Positions 56,712 through 64,000 of a stretch of 64,000 nt of DNA are shown here, piece after piece (position 1 is the first letter of the stretch; each line of letters opens with the position of its first letter). This DNA is from Vulcanimicrobiota bacterium (GTDB taxonomy: Bacteria; Vulcanimicrobiota; Xenobia; Xenobiales; JADMJV01). The notes under the pieces are model-generated. The model was not told the DNA's origin and ran no database searches. It was given only the letters and a program-made list of their open reading frames with translations. Where the stretch lies: positions 53,805 to 117,804 of the forward strand of contig JAHBVR010000026.1 of assembly GCA_019637395.1 (NCBI GenBank), given 5' to 3'. The position numbers and the translations under genes are program-made.

Positions 56712-57095
56712 TCTTGATTGAACCCATGTGCCTGCTGCTGCGCATGTGCCAGTGAGGAAAATGCCCCAGGTCCAATCGATGGGAATCAGCGCCGTTGGCC
56801 AGTCGCGCAGCATGGCCCGGTTGGTCAATTCGTAAACTCCATAGCCAAAGAATCCCAGGGCCGCCCCGCGCGTCACTCCCTGTCCAACGGTGCGGCTGGG
56901 TAATACCGCCACCCACCAGACCGAGACGAGATAAAGCACATAAAAGGCGGCGGCGGCCGGTAGATAGGGCTCCGGGCCGAGCAGATGGCCAATCTGCTTT
57001 TGGTATAAATCGCGGGCCAGCACCGCCAGCCAGAGAATGTCCAGGGCCGTCAGGCTGACCGCGGTGGCCAGCAGCCCTCCGATTTTCGCCTTCAT
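56700..57095 (-). CDS. DUF2177-family membrane protein
   Basis: 131 aa, four helices. TALDILWLAVLARDLYQKQIG, GAALGFFGYGVYELTNRAML and DWTWGIFLTGTCAA are the DUF2177 signatures. GAAGAG precedes the ATG by about seven bases. Integral membrane protein of unknown function. Confidence 0.88.
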   Translation of the reverse strand: MKAKIGGLLATAVSLTALDILWLAVLARDLYQKQIGHLLGPEPYLPAAAAFYVLYLVSVWWVAVLPSRTVGQGVTRGAALGFFGYGVYELTNRAMLRDWPTALIPIDWTWGIFLTGTCAAAGTWVQSRLKS

Positions 57096-57128
57096 CAGGG
57101 ACTCTTCTTTCAGACTCTCTTCAGGCCC

Positions 57129-59008
57129 TTGGGTTCCTATGGGAAAGTGAAGATCGGGCTCGATTCATTCCAGGCTCGTTTCGTGCAGCAGGCTCCGCGC
57201 CGGCTGGCCGACCCCGTTTGGCAAAATCTGGCCGATCGGGTGGATTTGAGTTCGCCCTCAGCCGTGGCCGCGGCCTTCGAACAGATGGCGCTGGCTGTCA
57301 GTGTTTCCACCTCGGGCATCCCCGCCCTGGCCACCATCTCTCAAGAGATTGCTCGAAGCCTGGTCACTCCTCAGCAAGAAGTCGAGCTGGCCCGGGCCAT
57401 GCATGATGGCTTCGAAAGCCGCTTCGTTTCCAACCATCCTTCGCTGCAACAGGCCTGGCAGGGCGTGCGGAAGGTGACCGGCTCGGAATTTCCCGCTCCG
57501 CAGCAAGTCAACAGCCCCATCGTCTATGCCCAGGCCGATAGTCGCAACCTCTACATAGGCAATGAGGCGCTGGCCGGTGACCTGGCCGATCCGAATGTGC
57601 TGACTTTTCGCTGGCCCATGAAGAGGCCCACCGCCAGCATCGCGACACGGCCGGCGCCAAGGGATTGGAAGCTCTGCTGGAAGCCTGCCGGCCAGAACCC
57701 AGGCTATTTTCGGCAGCTTTCCAGGCGGTGCGCGCGGGACGCCACCAGAACGAGCGCCAGGCCGACGAGTCGGCCGCCCGGGTGGCGGCCAGGTTGGGCT
57801 GCGCGCCTCTGCCCATTTTGCAGTTCTTGCTCGGGCTCCCCGAGGATTCGGAGCATCCAGCCGGCCGCGAACGGGCCGAACTGGTGCGCCAGGCCATGGC
57901 CGAGGAAGGTGTGACGCTCTCGGTCAGTCAATGGAACCAGTTGCTCGTTCCCGACCCGCGTGGAGATTCGCGCTACGCGGGTCTGGGGGCTTTCCACGCC
58001 GATCCGGCCAGCTGGCAGCCGCTGCATCTGGCCCAATTGCCGGAACTGCGCCAGCGCCGCCTTGACTACTTGCAGCAACACAACGCTCCCGGCAGCCTGG
58101 TGGTGCTCGACCAGTTCTTCGCACCGGTAGGCAGCGGGCCCACCCACGGTCAGATGGTGACGGCTACCGCTCGCGGTTCGGGCTTTATCGGGCCGTTGCT
58201 GGAGCTCGATACCACCTACAGCCTCCAGGCGGCGACCGCGGCCAGGCTCACCCAGATGGAGACAGCCCAGAAGGACTTCGAACAGGCTAGAAATCCTCAG
58301 CAGATTCGCGACGGTCTGCGCGAGCTTTCGGTTTTGAAACGTAGCTACGCCCTGGAGCGCAGCGCCGAGAGCCTGGAGCAGTTGGCTGAGGCCGGGTTGC
58401 GCCAGTCGGCCGTCAACCTTTCGCTCGGTCACAATGCGGCCGACGAAGTTCGTCGGCTGCTGCAGCGCACTTTGGAGGGCACGGACCAGTCCAGTCGTCT
58501 GCTACTCCAATTGATTCGCGGCTTTTGCGAGGATTCGCAGAGCCTGGTCGATCCGCGGCCCGAGGTGGCCGGCCTGGAGCGGGCGCGCATGGTGGCCAAC
58601 CTGGCTCGATGGCTGCAGGGCACCACCGAGGATAGTCGCTGGCAGGCTTCCAAGCGGCGATACGATCTGGCGGTCGAGAGCCTGGAAAAGGGAACGAACT
58701 CAGTGGTGGTGGCGGCCGGCAACGAGGGAGACGCTTCCGCTTTCTTGCAAGCCTGGTGTTCGGGACAAAAGCCCGATTTGCCGGCCGGCTTTGAGAACAA
58801 CGATTTGAGCAATCCTCTGGTTACCGTGGTGGGAGCCTGGGAAGACGGGCGCCCGGCTCCATACAGCAGCCACGATGACGAGATCGACTGCTATGCCGCC
58901 GGCCATTCCTTGCTTGGGGACGAAAAAGGTACTTCGTTTTCCGCTCCCCGTGTGGCGGCGAAATTGGCCGCGGAGCACGGTCGCGAGGCAGGATCGCAAC
59001 CGGCCTGA
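57129..59008 (+). pseudogene. M48-type metalloprotease fused to an S8 subtilase, broken by a 1-nt frameshift
   Basis: Two overlapping frames form one protein of about 625 aa. The first frame runs to NVLTF. One extra T in the run at 57603-57606 would restore NVLTFSLAHEEAHRQHRDT. That gives an M48 zinc site (HEEAH), and the third ligand region follows as NERQADESAARVAARLG with later SEHPAGRERAELV, both in the right places. The second half is an S8 peptidase: Asp in VVLDQFF, His in PTHGQMVTA, oxyanion Asn in VAAGNEGD and Ser in GTSFSAPRVAA. No signal peptide is seen. The start may be TTG at 57129 or GTG at 57147. The break may be a sequencing error in the T run, a true mutation or slippage. Two unrelated protease domains in one chain is unusual. 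Confidence 0.75.
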
Positions 59009-59022
59009 TCAAAGCCTGCCGG

Positions 59023-59547
59023 ATGGCAGTCAAAACCACTCCTTACGAAGTCGAAATCGACATCTCCGACATGGAGCGCAACTACTATCGTACCCATCGC
59101 TTCACGCTATTGCGCGGTCCCAACGAGACCGAGGAAAAGCTGATGGTGAGGATACTGGCTTTTGCCTGCCAGGCCGAAGATGGTCTGGTCTTCGGCGAGG
59201 AGGCCGCCGAGCCGACGGTTAGCAAGCGAGACGGGAGCGGCGGTATCGAACGTTGGATTGATGTCGGCGAAATCGACGACAAACGGCTGCTGCGCGCCTG
59301 TGGCGCCGCCCGAGAAGTGGTCGTCTACAGCGCCGCCAGCAGCGCTCAAGGCTGGTGGAACCAGGTAGGGCCCAAAGTCAACCGCGATAACCTGACCGTC
59401 TACCATTTGCGCGGCGTGCCCACCAGTGGCATCGGCCGCCTGGCCGAGCGCGATATGAAGCTACACTGCATGATCCAGGACGGCCAGATCTGGCTGACCG
59501 GCAACGAGGAAACGGTGCAGTTGGATATCGATCGAATCGCACCCTAG
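59023..59547 (+). CDS. yaeQ: YaeQ-family protein
   Basis: 174 aa, full length. The pattern DMERNYYRTHRFTLLRGPNET, then EKLMVRILAFACQAEDGL and W(I)DVGEID with KRLLRACGAA, is diagnostic of YaeQ, a PD-(D/E)XK-like fold protein of unknown activity. It starts 14 bases after the protease gene. Confidence 0.93.
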   Translation: MAVKTTPYEVEIDISDMERNYYRTHRFTLLRGPNETEEKLMVRILAFACQAEDGLVFGEEAAEPTVSKRDGSGGIERWIDVGEIDDKRLLRACGAAREVVVYSAASSAQGWWNQVGPKVNRDNLTVYHLRGVPTSGIGRLAERDMKLHCMIQDGQIWLTGNEETVQLDIDRIAP

Positions 59548-59634
59548 TCCTGAACATCCGTAGGAGTCAATTCCGTCATCAGACTGTCGCCGTGAACTTT
59601 ATTTGCCCGGATTCGTGAAGTTTATCTGGCGGGC

Positions 59635-60762
59635 CTACGCCGCCGTGCACAAGTCTTCCGCAACCGCGATCGCCGGCAGGGCTCCCTGATATCGGCGTTC
59701 CTCGGCGTGGCCGAGCCAACCGCACCAGATGTCCAGCCAGAAAGCAATGTCGAGGGTTCTTTCCTGGCGAATGTCCCTGCCTTTCCCGTTCAAAAAGAGT
59801 AACCCGCGCGAGGCACTCCCCACAATTTGCAGGCGATTCTCGTGGACGTTGCGGTGGCATTTCGTGCAGAGCGTAATCATATTCTCGGGGACCGTCAGGC
59901 CGCCCTGAGCGTAGTAGATGATGTGGTGGGTATCCAGCCAGAGGCTGTTTTCGCAACCGGGCACGGCGCACTGATGCCCGTCTCTCCGCAAAATCTTTCG
60001 GCGCTGAGCTTTCGTTGGCACGCGGGATTTCGGATTGACGATGGCAATCTCCGCCTGGCCTGGACAGCTCTCGGTGCCGGCATTGATCACATCACTCCAT
60101 CCCAGGTCCCGGGTCGCTTCCAGGCGCACCTGCTCCAACTGTTGCTCATCCACGGCATGCTCGGCCAATTTCTCCGCAAAAAGCAATTCAATTGCCTCCG
60201 CCATCGAAAGCGCACGACCGGCCAACTGGCACATCAATTGCAATCCCCGTTCCAAAACGGCCATTTGGTCCGGCTCAAAATGACAGCGAAGTTCCGAGCG
60301 AGGGCCGCTCCGAGTGGGTTGGTCAGCAGGAATCTCGCCCCGCTCCGAGCGAGCCACCAGATTCTCGATCTCCGCATAGGTGCGAACTCTGCAAAGCCGG
60401 CCCCACTCTCGTTCTGTCTCGGGGGTTGCCACTCGCACAACCTCCCGCAGCTTGGACCATTCGATCTGGCCCTGGTTGGCCGACTGACGAAGATAGGGTA
60501 GCGACTCCAGTTCTCGAGCAATGCAAATAAGCCGCCGCGCCTCCTTGGGAGGAAGCCCAAGTTGCAGAATTCCGTAGTGGACAGCACTGGAGCAGCCGTG
60601 CTCCAGGTAAGCGTCGGTGCGTCCGATGGCCAGCAGCAGACGGCCCAGTAAGACGCGGTAGCGCGTAACCGTCCCGGCGGACTTTCGCGCCAGCTGGTGC
60701 AAAGCATGCGCATCCATTCGAAGCATTTCGTCAAGGGTGAGGGAAGCGGGATCCAGTTCCAT
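59635..60762 (-). CDS. HNH endonuclease (DUF222-like N-terminus)
   Basis: 375 aa. The helical N-terminal part resembles DUF222-type proteins. The C-terminal HNH site is CAVPGCENSLWLDTHHIIYY (in part), then GGLTVPENMITLCTKCHRNVHE, with two CxxC pairs for zinc. Such stand-alone HNH proteins are often mobile. A dispersed repeat lies just upstream of its start. Confidence 0.88.
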   Translation of the reverse strand: MELDPASLTLDEMLRMDAHALHQLARKSAGTVTRYRVLLGRLLLAIGRTDAYLEHGCSSAVHYGILQLGLPPKEARRLICIARELESLPYLRQSANQGQIEWSKLREVVRVATPETEREWGRLCRVRTYAEIENLVARSERGEIPADQPTRSGPRSELRCHFEPDQMAVLERGLQLMCQLAGRALSMAEAIELLFAEKLAEHAVDEQQLEQVRLEATRDLGWSDVINAGTESCPGQAEIAIVNPKSRVPTKAQRRKILRRDGHQCAVPGCENSLWLDTHHIIYYAQGGLTVPENMITLCTKCHRNVHENRLQIVGSASRGLLFLNGKGRDIRQERTLDIAFWLDIWCGWLGHAEERRYQGALPAIAVAEDLCTAA

Positions 60763-60801
60763 AGCTCCATTTTATCAGGTGTATACTATTGTTTGTCAAA
60801 G

Positions 60802-60846
60802 TTTCGATCGCCTGGTTAGGAATCGCTTGCGACCCGCGCGGGTCGC
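60802..60846 (+). repeat. Dispersed palindromic repeat, copy B
   Basis: TTTCGATCG-CCTGGTTAGG-AATCGCTTGC then the perfect palindrome GACCCGCGCGGGTC and GC. Same order as copy A without its 11-bp insert. Confidence 0.75.
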
Positions 60847-61029
60847 TCTACGCCCCATGTCGTGTGCCGGCTCGCCAAGAAGCCAATCGCCGCCACGCAA
60901 TCTTTACGAAAAGACCCTTTGGTCGACAAATAAAGCTCACTACTACAATCTGGCTACGAGGAGGTCGGGCTGGCTCGGTGGTTGGCTGGCAGAGGGTCAG
61001 CCTGACTGTTTCCAGGTGGGCGGGTTGCA

Positions 61030-61320
61030 GTGGGTCGCGGCGGTCAAGGAGCCCTGCGTTGATAATACTCGCACGCCAGCTCGGACGAATCCAAACAATT
61101 GGTCAAAAGCCGCACCTCGCCGCCTCCCACTGTAAATACGAGCATTCTTGCTCTTAGCACTGTCGGCGCGGTGCTTTCCTTTCCCAGCCGGCTTGTCTCG
61201 CCCTTTGTTCGGCCGTAGGTCTACCAGATTCTTAACCCGCGGAACGTCTGATGTGAGGTTCGCCTTTGGCCAGAGACTCAAAACAACCTTTCGACTAGGA
61301 GGCTCTGTACTTGTTAGGTG
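61030..61320 (-). pseudogene. Probable transposase remnant (IS4-like)
   Basis: One minus-strand frame reads RMLVFTVGGGEVRLLTNCLD then SSELACEYYQRRA, similar to the end of IS4-type transposases (VRLLTxLLDxxELxxxYxxRW). An adjacent frame has a basic stretch (DKPAGKGKHRADSAKSKN). Frames are broken and no inverted ends were found, so this is only debris. Confidence 0.4.
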
Positions 61321-61353
61321 CCAATAGTTTCTGCCAATTCAATGGCATTGAGG

Positions 61354-62070
61354 TTAGGCGACGGCCAGCAGGCTGCGACCCCAGTTGGCCAGTTCGTCCA
61401 GACTGGCGGCCGGCAGGTAGATGGAAAGCTGCATCTGGTCATCGGCTCCACGCAGAATGGTGGCGACCTGGCCGTTGGGCAGGCGAACCTGGCTGGTCTC
61501 GCGCGTTTCTGGTTGAGCTTCGTGGAACTGCTGCACGATCACGGCCTGGCCACTCCGCACTCCGAAATAAGCAAAATTAGAGTCACTGGAGGGCACGGTG
61601 GCCAATGGCTTGTCCTGGCTAGGCGCGTGCAGGATAGAGGGTTCCAGAGCGGCCAGAGCCAGGCTGGCGCCACGCAGTGGAGCGAAATCTTTTTCATTTT
61701 CGAACTGGAAGTCGATCGATTGGAAGCCGGAAGGGCGGGCTTCCAGTTCCATTTGGGGCTCTTCCATCAGCAAAGGGCCATGCAAGTTGCCGACACAGGT
61801 GCGGCCGGTAAAGTCGGAGCCGGAAACGCGTTGTTCATGCTTTTTAGGGGGAAGGGTCGGTTTGCGCTTGGTTTCCGCGGGAGGGGGCGGGGGCAGAACT
61901 TGGGCTTTCTGGGATAGGTCCAGGCGAGTCTGCAGCGAGAGCGAGTCGACTTCGGTGGCCACCCGGTGGTGGGAAACGGCGCCGTAGCCGTGCTCGACGT
62001 TTTCGACGCGCGGAGAGCGAATCGCCGCCCGGTAGGGTGAGAGGGTGGATCCGATGGCCAGTAAGTTCAT
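61354..62070 (-). CDS. Unknown protein
   Basis: 238 aa. A variable N-terminus with a Pro/Lys patch (PPPPPAETKRKPTLPPKKHE, about 60-78), then a C-terminal alpha/beta domain with AYFGVRSGQAVIVQQF and PNGQVATILRGADDQMQLSIYLP-type strands. No signal peptide or known family. It follows the long Ser-rich gene on the same strand by 33 bp, probably one operon. Confidence 0.65.
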   Translation of the reverse strand: MNLLAIGSTLSPYRAAIRSPRVENVEHGYGAVSHHRVATEVDSLSLQTRLDLSQKAQVLPPPPPAETKRKPTLPPKKHEQRVSGSDFTGRTCVGNLHGPLLMEEPQMELEARPSGFQSIDFQFENEKDFAPLRGASLALAALEPSILHAPSQDKPLATVPSSDSNFAYFGVRSGQAVIVQQFHEAQPETRETSQVRLPNGQVATILRGADDQMQLSIYLPAASLDELANWGRSLLAVA

Positions 62071-62103
62071 AACCCGACTTTAGACCGGGACCCTGACAGA
62101 AAC

Positions 62104-64000
62104 CTAAAAAGCCTCGGGAGCCGGCCTGGCCGGTTTGCGCTGGTGGCCGCAACACGGACAGGGAATTTCCCGGTGGGCGGCACCCAACGCGTAGCCGCAA
62201 TGGGCGCACGGTTCTTCCTGCAGCTCATCCTGGTTGGTTTTGGCTTCGTTGGCCGGGTTGTGGGTCTTGGCCCGTTGCTCTTCCTTGGGTTTCTTGGCTC
62301 CGGCCGCCGCCTGGCGCTGTTGGGCCTGCCGCTGCTGTTGTTGCTGCTGCTGGGTTTGCTTGCGCTGGGTTTCGGCTTCTTGAGTTTTCTGGGTGCGCGA
62401 AGTGGTCTCGCGTTTTTCGGCTTTGTCGGCCTCTTTCTGGGCTTCCTTGGTTTCGCGCTCGGCTTGGGCCCGTTGTTCTTGTTGCTGGCTATCCTGCTGG
62501 TTCAAGCCGGAACCGGTGGCCGCGCGGGCGGCTATGATCTGGCGGGGATTGATCCCGATATCAGCGGCTTCGGCGGTCAAATGGTTCTCCGGGTTGGCTT
62601 TGACGGCAGGCTGGCCGGTGGCGCCGGCCGAGGAACGCACGGCCGCGGCCGCATTTTCTTGGGCGGCGGCGTTAGGCGGCGGGGGAGCGCTTTCGCCGCT
62701 GACGGGTGGAGTCACCAGCGGGCGTTCACCCATTTGCGGAGCGCGCTGTGGTTCGCTGGGACGGAAAGACGGCGGGGAGAAACCATCTTGACCTGAACCC
62801 CCCTGGCTGGACCCACCCTGGCTAGAGCCGCCACTGCGTTCAACGGCGGCCGGAGCCGGACTGCTGGCCGCGCGAGGCTCGGCGGCCGGCGAATTGTTCG
62901 AAGGCGCGGACGCCGGTGCCGGGGCCGGGTTGGAACTGACAGTGGCTTGATCCGGAGCCGGACGGGACGGCGCCGGACTCTCGACGGCGAGAGCGAGCGG
63001 CTGGGCCGCTGCGGGCGGGGCCTGCAGATGGTTGCTCTCGGCCGGCACGGGACGGGGGCGCGGGGCGGCGGGGGCGTCCAGGGCCGGAGTTTCCTGGCGC
63101 TGCAGGAGCGGGGCCGGCTCTTCGGGACGGCTGGAGCTGGCCGGTTGCGGAGCGGCAGGAGCGCTTTCCGGACGGAGAGCGGGAGCGGCCTCATGGGCAG
63201 CCGGTGCCGAGGTCGGGTTGTGGATGGCGGCGCTCTCCGGCCTGACTCCCTCAGGTTTGGGGATGGTCGGGCCGGCTCCGGGAGTTCCGGCCGCACCCTC
63301 AGAACGAATAGCGGAATTGGCGCCGGTGCTTTCCGAGCGGTTGCTTACAGAAGCCGGAGCATTGCTGTCGGGGCGGCTGCTGAAGGTGGCTGGGCTGGGG
63401 GCGGCGCTGTCGGAACGAGTGCTGAAGGCTGCCGGATTACTGCTGGCCCCGTCGGAAGCTCTCAAGCTGGAAGAAGGGCTGTCCAGACCCCGGAAGACCG
63501 AGCCCGTGCTGTCCCCGCGGCTGCTGATAGAGGCGGGAGTGGTGCCGCTGCTCAGGCTGTCGCTGCCCCGGCTCAAGCTGGAGGTCCCACTACCGAGGGA
63601 GCCCTCGCTACGACTGCTCAGACTGCTGGAGCCCAGGCCCGAATTGGAGCTGGAGCCAAAGGAGCTCATGGAACCGGTAGAGGAGGAGCTGCCAAGACTG
63701 GTGTTGCTGCCCAGGCTCCCAGGATTGCCGGCCGACTTTGACATGGAGCTGCCGATGCTGCTGTCGCTGCTCCAGGCGTTGGCCCCGGGGTTGAAGCCGC
63801 TGACCGTACCCGAGCCGGTGCTCCAGTTGCTGAAAGAGTTGCCCACGCTGGTGGCGGCGTCGCTGATGCCGGTCCAGGCCTTGCCGGCCACATTGGAAAT
63901 ACCCTGGCCGACGCTGCCGGCAGCGTTACTGATGGTATTGTAGGCCGTATTGCCCCAGCTTCCCAGTGTGTTGCTGACACTGCCGGCGGCGTTGCTGATA
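62104..64000 (-). CDS. Ser/Pro/Gln-rich low-complexity protein with C-terminal zinc ribbon (partial)
   Basis: At least 630 aa, open to the window edge, so the N-terminus is missing. The visible part begins with repeated SNAAGSV(S/G) and SVGNSFSNW motifs and a Ser/Gly tract (60-190). A Pro/Ala/Ser region (190-420) follows, then a Gln/Arg/Glu-rich coiled stretch with a run of seven Gln (about 540), and a zinc ribbon CAHCGYALG...CPCCGHQRKP at the end. Composition suggests an extended surface or scaffold protein. The ribbon resembles those of the other zinc-ribbon genes here. Confidence 0.75.
   Translation of the reverse strand, partial: ISNAAGSVSNTLGSWGNTAYNTISNAAGSVGQGISNVAGKAWTGISDAATSVGNSFSNWSTGSGTVSGFNPGANAWSSDSSIGSSMSKSAGNPGSLGSNTSLGSSSSTGSMSSFGSSSNSGLGSSSLSSRSEGSLGSGTSSLSRGSDSLSSGTTPASISSRGDSTGSVFRGLDSPSSSLRASDGASSNPAAFSTRSDSAAPSPATFSSRPDSNAPASVSNRSESTGANSAIRSEGAAGTPGAGPTIPKPEGVRPESAAIHNPTSAPAAHEAAPALRPESAPAAPQPASSSRPEEPAPLLQRQETPALDAPAAPRPRPVPAESNHLQAPPAAAQPLALAVESPAPSRPAPDQATVSSNPAPAPASAPSNNSPAAEPRAASSPAPAAVERSGGSSQGGSSQGGSGQDGFSPPSFRPSEPQRAPQMGERPLVTPPVSGESAPPPPNAAAQENAAAAVRSSAGATGQPAVKANPENHLTAEAADIGINPRQIIAARAATGSGLNQQDSQQQEQRAQAERETKEAQKEADKAEKRETTSRTQKTQEAETQRKQTQQQQQQQRQAQQRQAAAGAKKPKEEQRAKTHNPANEAKTNQDELQEEPCAHCGYALGAAHREIPCPCCGHQRKPARPAPEAF

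Larger units (their letters stand above)
60763..61353. other. Gene-poor stretch with dispersed repeat and transposase debris
   Basis: About 590 bp without an intact gene. It contains repeat copy B (60802-60846) and, on the minus strand, a likely transposase fragment (61030-61320). Nothing else is recognised. Confidence 0.6.

Overview
The window is GC-rich, densely coded bacterial DNA. It looks chromosomal: it carries leuS, cysS, ddl, mqnD and kdpFABCDE, and I see no phage or plasmid module. A signal-peptide beta-barrel protein ending in Phe, a lipoprotein and many secreted proteins point to a diderm. MqnD indicates the futalosine route to menaquinone. Frequent TPR proteins, PilZ, a KaiC-like ATPase, kinase-like proteins, zinc-ribbon/low-complexity proteins and many uncharacterised genes fit an under-studied phylum (Acidobacteriota- or Eremiobacterota-like), but I cannot place it firmly.

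Layout. 104-5487: mqnD, then a tightly overlapping minus-strand operon (zinc-ribbon protein, acyl-CoA-dehydrogenase-like flavoprotein, small cupin, pseudokinase). 5550-10617: a Lys/His hexapeptide-repeat protein divergent from a cupin-MetRS didomain protein, which overlaps a D-amino-acid-oxidase-family flavoprotein. This pair matches the hydrazine-forming machinery of s56-p1 (Spb40/Spb39) and triacsin biosynthesis. A decayed toxin-antitoxin locus and a convergent radical SAM gene follow. 10680-18782: small secreted proteins, GAF-TPR and zinc-ribbon-TPR proteins, a YHS-TlpA fusion, a remodelled segment with a duplicated gene fragment and decayed genes, a response regulator, a 704-aa unknown protein and an atypical tRNA.

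18895-30298: a potassium island with kdpC, kdpB, kdpA, kdpF and a 31-aa membrane ORF on the minus strand, kdpDE on the plus strand, an outer-membrane barrel and kup. 30438-35500: signalling genes (hybrid histidine kinase, KaiC-like ATPase, small coiled-coil protein, PilZ protein). 35579-41455: a 1958-aa P-loop/TPR protein. 41513-47212: leuS-cysS-rlmB-like-secreted protein operon. 47300-54924: a structured intergenic element, AraC/GyrI-like regulator, DUF493, DUF1801, ddl with a Walker-A-defective PilT-like protein, and a beta-propeller lipoprotein.

54930-64000: accessory and decayed DNA (Rpn-family nuclease pseudogene, dispersed palindromic repeats, transposase remnant), membrane proteins, a frameshifted M48-S8 double-protease gene, yaeQ, an HNH endonuclease, and a Ser/Gln/Pro-rich zinc-ribbon protein running off the end.

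The most notable systems are the candidate hydrazine (N-N bond) pathway at 6242-9246, the M48-S8 protease fusion at 57129-59008, and the four-gene overlapping pseudokinase operon at 867-5487. All assignments come from reading the sequence; no database search was run.
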